A stretch of DNA of 64,000 nt. It comes from Tigriopus japonicus (taxonomy: Eukaryota; Arthropoda; Copepoda; Harpacticoida; Harpacticidae). The stretch is from NCBI GenBank assembly GCA_010645155.1, contig CM021313.1, positions 3,587,466 to 3,651,465 on the forward strand, read 5' to 3'. Made by a program: the position numbers and the translations under genes. Shown here piece by piece: positions 59,301 through 64,000 of this stretch (position 1 is the stretch's first letter; every line of letters starts with the position of its first letter). The notes beneath the pieces are model-generated. The model was not told where the DNA came from. It ran no database searches and saw nothing but the letters and a program-made list of their open reading frames with translations.

Positions 59301-62300
59301 TGTCCTTGCACTCCACTGATGTTTTTGGCTTGTTTGTCTACAACATGCATTGGTAGGTGATGTGGTCAAGGCCAAAAAGCAAAGCATTGAGTTCAAATAA
59401 AAAAAAAAATTGCATGACATGAGGGCAGATAGAGTTGCAGTGTAAATAATCATGCAAAACTTGTCTTGACTTAGGATTTCCATCTAAAAACAATGAGTAC
59501 TTCAGTTAAACATAGGTTCTGTACAAACCAAAAAATCCATTTGCAAACCATTCAATGTCCATAGACCCTATAATCAGATTTTGCAGCGTGTTTGCATTTG
59601 ATTTGTGACTCTTTCCTCCAATGTAATCGGATACCTTGATACCACCGTCTCTTAAAAGAGCATATTCTTGTTTTAGCACACCTGGTTCTTCAAGTGCCTG
59701 TCTTTTATAAGACTATTAGTTCCCAAACTTGTCAGAAGATGTGTGATGATAGAAAATTGATGTAGAACTTGTTTCCTGATTTCAATCAATTTCAAATAAA
59801 AACCCTGTCTTTAAATAGACACTTAGTCATGGTTGTATAAAAAGGGGAAATTTTATGTAAATTGTTTACAAAAGACCTCCTCAAGGGCTGCTTCCTAAAA
59901 AGGTTCAAAAATGCCTTTGACTCCTTTTGAAGTTACACAAAAGATGACTTGCACCCAATGATTTTTTTTGCCCCTCTTTCCATTCTATTGGAATTTTTTT
60001 CCTTGTTTCAAATGAAACACATTTTAATGGAAGTGAGTTAAATAATAAACAAAGAAATCAAGCTTGAAGTAGATCATGAACCGGCTCAAAGCTGAGTATT
60101 GTAAAAAATGCAAGGTTTTTCCAGCAACAAACTTTTTCCGTGGAATTTCCATCGTTTGGTTTGGATTGGATGAGTGTAATGGAACGAAGTCAGCTGGGAA
60201 TTCTGGGGCCAAAATGGCTAGGGATGGGTCAAAACTAGGTTCGGACATTTCATAGTTTTAGTTTGCTAAATGAGGAAAAAATTCGTATTTCAATTGATTG
60301 CAAAAATGAAAATCAAAACTGGTGAGCCCAATTCGTTTTCTTTTAAGTTTCATGGAGGTTGAGTCTCGACTGACGCATCCCTAGCCATTTTGGTCCCAGA
60401 ATCTCCAACTGAACTCGTTCGATTACACTCGTCCATTGGTCCTGAATTCAGTCATCCTTTAGTACTCTTGATGTACTCTAAAGTGATCTGATTTCCCTTT
60501 CAGGTTGTGAACACCCAAGAGCAATCTCCAGATGAGGCTTCCAAACCACAGAAGATCCAAGAGAAGATCAAAAAGTTCTTCATCAAATACTTCTTTGAAG
60601 GCATGCTTCATGATCAAAATGTAAAACTAAAAACTAAAAAACAATAATTGTTTTTTATAGGGCAAAAGTTGAGCACCGATCAAGCCAAAGCCATTGAGAA
60701 TCTCCGTGATGATTCTCCTTGGAGCGAGAAGATCATGGTTAAGCATCGTCGTTTGGTGGGGATCCTCATCCCATTGGTGTTCTTTCAGCTTTGTTGGTGG
60801 ACACTCGCAATTCGTTGGAATTATTTCCAATATTTTCCTGATCGATATCTCCTTTCAATTACCATGATCTTTGGCGCCACCATCGCAGGTAGGCTTACTG
60901 GGCTATATATTCCAAAGAATTTCAATTTAATTTTCCTCGAACTTCCTTGTTGCCAACAATAGCAAGCGCCTTTTGGCAAACCGGATTTGTCATGGGCGTG
61001 CATGTTTATCGAAGAATTCATTAGACAAAGCACGTCATTGGGGGAAAGATCAAAGATGGGCATAGTAATGAAATATCTAAAGAAGAGTCTCCGACATTTA
61101 GGTTCCAGAAGACATTGTTGATAGTGATGCCATTAGATCTAAGGCTACATGTAAATAGAATATCAAGTAATACACTCATTTGAAACACATATATCAAAAA
61201 GTTTCTTGAAAAAAGAATGACTCTTATGAATGCTACTGTTGGCTGACTACACTTGTTTCCATCATCTAATAATTTTTTAAAAAATCAAACAGACAAAATT
61301 AGAAGTTCTTCAGGAAGAACTTTTTTTGTTTAAAAACAATAAGAGAATAAGTTGAGGAATAAAATGAGAATGAAAAGATTGCTTAGAAATGGGCGCATAA
61401 GACTCTTTAAAATTAGAATTCTGACACCTGTTTTGTTTGATTAAATCTTCCGTTAGATTTTGACTTTAGATATTATTAATCTCGAATTTTCGACTTCTTG
61501 AATGAGATGCTACTGAAACATGAAAATATTTTTTAAAAGCACAAAATGTTAGTCTTCAAAAGATATGATACGTATTTAAAAAAGCCATGTTTTTGCTTGT
61601 ATTTTCTGTCATGAATGAAAATGGCAGTGGTCATGTCCACTGCAATGCAATCAATTCAATTTCCTTTCTTGTCGGTTGAAACAGAGCTCTAAATTGAATA
61701 AAAGGACGTCAAAGTGACAAAATTATCATCAGGCTTTTCATAAAAAAAGAAACCAAATGGGATTGGCAAGATATGGATTGTAAACATTCTGGTTCTAAAA
61801 TATGGCTTTTTGATTGCATTAGTTGTTCATCGATTTCAGCTTGAACAGACGATCAACCTGTTCAATCACAGAGTTATTGGATAGGAGAGTTTACGTGGAA
61901 GTGCTTTCCCAAAGAGTGTAGGTTTGAACCCTGTTAAAATGAATTGAGCTGTCAGGGGAAATTCTCTTCACGGAATTGCATTCCTTGTAGTGGTAGTAAA
62001 AGAGTCGCAACACTATTGAAAGTATTCCTATTTTGTGAAAAGCTTGCCAAAAACTTTTGGAACATAATACTTTCTGACTCAACACAAAATCTGACAAGGC
62101 TTTCTTTTTCCCATGGGCATGCATTATGTATTTCAAGAAGAATTATAGCTGCAATTAATTTGGTAGAAGAAATCATGAAAATACTTTTAAGTGATGAAAT
62201 ACGGTTTGCAAGCATTTTTTTTTTTGGAAGTTTAGTATACCGTAGTTTTAGTTTGTGTAATGCATGAATACTTCGAGGTTTTCTCTTTGTTCTACTTACC

Positions 62301-64000
62301 TTAATTATTTGAAATGTGGTTTTATGAATCATGAAAACTAATTTGAGATGAACACTCCTTTCATTTTCTTAATGAAAATCCCGCTTTCAACGTCATAAGT
62401 GATACATCAATTGTGCATGTTAGTTTTGAAGATACTATGTACTAAACCGAACACTTTTTCATTTCTTCATATACTTTTCATTATAAGGAATGACCTCTGA
62501 AGGTGGAGGAGCCGTGGCCTTTCCCGTTATGACCTTGGCCTTGGGGATTCAACCAGCTGTGGCCAGAGATTTCTCCCTCATGATTCAATCCTGTGGAATG
62601 ACAGCGGCTGCTTTTACGATTTTCTGGATGAAAATCAAATTGGAAATGCGCTCTGTGTTTTTCTGCAGTTTTGGTGCCACTTTTGGAATGGTTCTTGGTA
62701 CGGCCATCCATCTTTTTAATTAATGCTGATAGGGAGAAGGCTGGTTATAAAATGACAAAAAATCTTTAACAAGCTGTTTTCCTTAAAATGGGCATTAAGC
62801 AAAGAGAAAAGTGCGCTTTTCCTGCATAATTTGGCACTTTGCATAAAAAGTAATAGGTTTGCTTCGTTTTTTGTCCTTCCTTTAATTCTAAGGGACAAAA
62901 TTTCTTTTAAAAGCCGCAAAGAGGCTTCTTCTTTGTTCAATCCTTAGAAATATACCTACTAAAGTGCAACGATAACTTATATACTGTTTTTTAGGGATAG
63001 GTCGGTATGGGCCATGAGCCGGCTCAGAATCGGATCTTATAGGTTTTGAGGTCAGCTCGTCGTTACCAAAAACCCAGGAACCATCTCGGAGTCAGAACTG
63101 ACCTCTGAGGAGCAAATTCGTAAAATTTTTAAGGATGTTTCTGGGAAGCTCAACTTCATCATTTTTCCCCAAGTTCAATTTGTAAAACTTTTTCTTCTGT
63201 TAGTCACATGTCTAAAATAACAAATTTTCTATTTTAAGAAATGTCATTGATCTTAAAAATTGTGATAACAAGCACAATGATGATAAAAATTCTTTTATGA
63301 TCCGGATTTGATGTGATCTGATCTGGATCCGCACAGATCCGGATCTGAGCCGGATCTAGAATTTTGTTTTTAGTTCCGGACCGAACCAATCTGACCCAAA
63401 AATCCACCGGGATCAGGACCCGAAAAATCTTGGCCCGACCTATCCCTATTCTAGACCAATGTCTCCATATCTTGAACTTTTTTTGCGAATCTTACTCTTT
63501 CGAGCTTAACTTTTTCAAACAAATAAACGGACGCTTATCTTCATTTTATATAATGTTTGTGAGAGCAAATTGCACTTTTAAAACTTTATTTGCACTTTTC
63601 ATTTAAGTTATGTGGAAGAACTTTTTTGAAAAAAATGATTATGATTATGAACTTTAAACTTAATTTTGAATAATGTTTGGCCAAAACTGTCAAGAAAATT
63701 AAAAGTTATTAAAAGAATTGAATGAACACTTTTATTGTTTAGTCTACTGATATGGATGGCTTTTTATGTTGTTGCTTTCCCTTAAACTATTCCAGGCTTG
63801 GAGTTCTTAGATGAGCTGCTCTCACCCCCGATCAAAAAACTCGGTTTCGTTTGCGTGTGGTTCAGTTTTGCTTTTTCTTTGTACTTGTTGAATCGACAAC
63901 ATAAGCGAAAAACATTCGATTCCATTCCCGATTTCGGGATTTGGCAAGCCTTGGTCTTGGTTTTTACCGGACTCATTGGTGGTATCTTCAGTGCTATTGC
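44317..64000 (+). CDS. TauE/SafE-family multi-pass membrane transporter (five exons seen, 3'-partial)
   Basis: Exons: 44317-44367 (inferred first exon), 60504-60620, 60669-60888, 62488-62697 and 63796 to the window end, giving 267 residues. TauE/SafE proteins are multi-pass plasma-membrane proteins implicated in export of sulfite, sulfoacetate and other anions. Residues 1-80 are a charged cytosolic N-terminus. Hydrophobic spans lie at about 85-104 and 117-150. The second includes the glycine-rich family signature (GATIAG then MTSEGGGAVAFPVMTLALG). Two further hydrophobic spans lie in the last exon, ending in TGLIGGIFSAIA, which resembles the start of the second inverted half. Exon 1 (MVNIVKAPSKSSVCSYQ, strong CAG|GTAAGA donor, phase 0) is assigned by phase agreement with 60504, not by homology. 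The acceptor of exon 3 is ambiguous. Family call good; substrate unknown. Confidence 0.82.
44383..44583. mobile_element. Long-TIR MITE with TAGGGATGGGTCA, copy 1
   Basis: The left arm runs from CAGCTAGGGATTCC to TAGGGATGGGTCA (44383-44424). The right arm is its inverted copy, TGACCCATCCCTA ... CAGCTGA (44543-44584). The same arms, in the same order, occur at 60166-60438. No coding capacity. Confidence 0.65.
45339..45402 (-). other. tRNA-like unit (degenerate tRNA or SINE head)
   Basis: Reading the - strand: GGCTTTGGTGTAGTTGGTTAA (A box, tRNA-like D arm; last base omitted in a strict match), then a 5+7 anticodon-like arm (ACCGA-GTTATGC-TCGGG, anticodon TAT by position), then a B box (GGGTTCGACTC). 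The T stem pairs poorly and no 3' acceptor strand complements GGCTTTG. It is therefore a tRNA pseudogene or SINE head, not a working tRNA. Confidence 0.45.
45662..46030 (+). mobile_element. AATTAC-rich MITE-like element, copy 3
   Basis: Starts CAGACCTGTGTTAATTAG, has the AATTAC arrays and a unique centre including AATGTAGGTGAAAA, and ends GTTAAAATGTAATTAAT. About 370 bp, collinear with 38043-38412. Another short AATTAC stretch lies at about 46275-46325. Confidence 0.7.
46062..46255 (-). mobile_element. LINE 3' UTR fragment
   Basis: Collinear with 29281-29460: GGTTGCGGATTT, then AAGGAATGGGATTCCCTG, then CCAACGAGTTACTGTTGGCA and GATCTATACAACC. Only the 3' UTR is present, consistent with a severely 5'-truncated insertion. 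Confidence 0.65.
47368..47460 (+). repeat. Three-unit degenerate tandem repeat (about 31 nt)
   Basis: Units start at about 47368, 47400 and 47430. Each has an A-run, GAC.AAT.AA, a C-run and TTAGATG/TTTGACG. Too short and diverged to be a satellite. Confidence 0.55.
49110..49375 (-). mobile_element. LINE fragment, second copy of the 30105-30350 segment
   Basis: Parallel to about 30105-30350: CAGCAAGCCTGCACT, GGGAGTCAGTGGC, TTCAAAACAAATCTC.AC and CTGGAGTAACACTTCT. It lacks an intact frame. Confidence 0.6.
50625..50725. repeat. Dispersed repeat with TTTTTATTTGCATT words, copy 2
   Basis: Collinear with 18765-18865 (see that entry), ending near CCTGGCCTAATTATGACC. Confidence 0.5.
51776..52400 (+). 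mobile_element. AATTAC-rich MITE-like element, copy 4, split by a SINE
   Basis: AATT-rich arms at 51776-51940 and 52131-52400, the latter containing TTGCTCTCAATTCTTTC (compare TTGCTCTCATTTCG in copy 2) and ending ATGACAGGTCTG, the reverse of the CAGACCTGT start of the other copies. The SINE at 51941-52130 interrupts it. Confidence 0.5.
51941..52130 (+). mobile_element. tRNA-derived SINE, complete copy with poly-A
   Basis: About 190 bp. The tRNA-like head carries an A-box region (AGTGGCCGCGCGTATTAATG) and a B box at 52013-52023 (GGTTCGAATCT). The A-to-B spacing of about 60 nt fits a Ser/Leu-type long-arm tRNA origin. A short body follows, then the LINE-shared tail (CATGGAATCGCATTCCTTG, GCGGTAGTAGAAAATCCGC) and 16 As. 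It has no protein-coding capacity and would be transcribed by RNA polymerase III. Confidence 0.85.
53997..54029. repeat. Perfect 13-bp hairpin TTTCGGTTTCGGT
   Basis: TTTCGGTTTCGGT, a 7-nt spacer (AGGCATG), then the exact reverse complement. Further TTCGG/CCGAAA words surround it (about 53962-54050), so it is probably the core of a small inverted repeat element. Confidence 0.7.
54930..55025 (+). repeat. Dispersed repeat, copy 2 (AACAGCTGACTGGGAGGTCA)
   Basis: Matches 11381-11490: the exact 20-mer plus a downstream CACCCTGACA...TTCTCGGAATGTA segment. Confidence 0.5.
56582..57235. mobile_element. hAT-like MITE, copy 2
   Basis: Left end TAGGGATGGGCATAAAGCGC; the right end reverse-complements to TAGGGGCGGGCAAAAAGCGC. 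The flanking octamers ATGATAAA and ATAACAAA agree at 6 of 8. No transposase open frame. The termini match the element inside the Maf intron. Confidence 0.7.
57391..57847. mobile_element. Long-TIR MITE bearing TAGATGGCG
   Basis: Left arm about 57391-57515 and right arm about 57728-57847 are inverted copies: AGAGCACTATAAT..AAAGAGTA against TACTCTTTAATTATATGTGCTTCT, CACCATCTAGTTAATTTCATG against CATGAAAT.CACTAGATGGCG, and so on. The element is about 457 bp and non-coding. A solo right-arm copy lies at 36336-36457. Confidence 0.7.
60166..60438. mobile_element. Long-TIR MITE with TAGGGATGGGTCA, copy 2
   Basis: Arms of about 67 bp at 60166-60232 and 60371-60438. Left: GAGTGTAATGGAACGA, CAGCTGGGAATTCTGGGGCC, AAAATGGCTAGGGATGGGTC. 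The right arm is the reverse complement with few changes. It lies 65 bp upstream of the exon at 60504. Confidence 0.75.
60621..60668 (+). other. 48-nt intron of the TauE/SafE-like gene
   Basis: GTAAAA donor. The first possible acceptor (TTTTTTATAG, ending 60660) would break the frame; the AG ending at 60668 keeps it (...LHDQN|LSTDQ...). Both flanking exons are open in only one frame each, so the downstream AG is favoured. Confidence 0.55.
60889..62487 (+). other. TauE/SafE-like gene intron with a SINE remnant
   Basis: A 1.6-kb GT-AG intron, phase 1. It contains a diverged SINE copy at 61897-62013 and nothing else that is recognisable. Confidence 0.75.
61897..62013 (+). mobile_element. tRNA-derived SINE, diverged 5'-incomplete copy
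   Basis: GGAAGTGCTTTCCC, AGAGTGTAGGTTTGAACCC (B-box region), then CGGAATTGCATTCCTTGTAG and TGGTAGTAAAAGAGTCGCAAC. It is collinear with the SINE at 51941-52130 from its middle to its end, but more diverged and without a clear poly-A. Confidence 0.65.
62698..63795 (+). other. TauE/SafE-like gene intron with an inverted-end element
   Basis: A 1.1-kb GT-AG intron, phase 1, containing the element at 62992-63448. The remainder is AT-rich. Confidence 0.75.
62992..63448. mobile_element. hAT-like MITE, related copy 3
   Basis: Left end TAGGGATAGGTCGGTATGGG; the right end reverse-complements to TAGGGATAGGTCGGGCCAAG. The interior is rich in GATCCGGA/GATCTG words (about 63295-63360) that fold on themselves. 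Flanking octamers do not match, so the target duplication has been lost or the boundaries are slightly off. Confidence 0.55.

Larger units (their letters stand above)
44368..60503 (+). other. Inferred 16-kb first intron of the TauE/SafE-like gene
   Basis: It is bounded by CAG|GTAAGA at 44368 and TTTCAG before 60504. It holds MITEs at both edges (44383-44583 and 60166-60438), AATTAC elements, a nested SINE, LINE fragments, a hAT-like MITE and a TAGATGGCG-bearing MITE. If exon 1 is mis-assigned, this is simply a large intergenic or intronic repeat region. No other gene is supported in it. The stretches 46,330-47,960, 52,400-54,900 and 58,400-60,160 show nothing but short repeats. Confidence 0.5.

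Noticed and set aside
61952..62332. 126-codon open frame on - with a basic N-terminus
   Set aside because: Its C-terminal part runs through the reverse strand of a SINE remnant, so it is a chance frame over a repeat.

Overview
The window is AT-rich animal nuclear DNA. It has spliced genes with GT-AG introns, long introns full of short transposable elements, TATA/AATAAA-type signals and no bacterial-style operons. Gene content (calcineurin A, a Maf-type bZIP factor, a TauE/SafE-family membrane protein) and an insect/crustacean-like repeat landscape suggest an arthropod, perhaps a crustacean. Species cannot be fixed from the sequence alone.

Layout: (1) About 1-17,900, + strand: the 3' three-quarters of a calcineurin A catalytic-subunit gene. 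Eleven coding exons (4594-16408) give 414 uninterrupted residues; the N-terminal exons are not found and probably lie upstream of the window. A long 3' UTR with trinucleotide-rich tracts follows. (2) 17,900-25,170: gene-poor, repeat-bearing. (3) 25,176-27,659, + strand: a three-exon small-Maf-like bZIP gene (218 aa) whose second intron holds a hAT-like MITE and a tandem duplication. (4) 27,660-37,100: a repeat graveyard with non-LTR retrotransposon (LINE) 3' ends, a tRNA-derived SINE and a 1.6-kb long-TIR element carrying AGTATACT palindromes. (5) 37,121-37,910, - strand: a compact two-exon gene with TATA box, signal peptide and AATAAA signal, encoding an unrecognised 75-aa secreted peptide. 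(6) 44,317-64,000 and beyond, + strand: a TauE/SafE-like membrane transporter. A 17-codon first exon is inferred by phase, followed by a 16-kb repeat-filled intron and four further exons; the last runs off the window.

The genes are not functionally linked as a cluster: calcineurin is Ca2+/calmodulin phosphatase signalling, Maf is transcription control, and TauE/SafE is presumed anion/sulfur-compound transport. The most interesting material is the small secreted peptide gene, a SINE that shares its 3' tail with a co-resident LINE, several non-autonomous transposon families with legible termini, and a recurrent TAGATGGCG motif resembling a CTCF core. All splice sites are read by eye; no alignment, expression or database search was possible.
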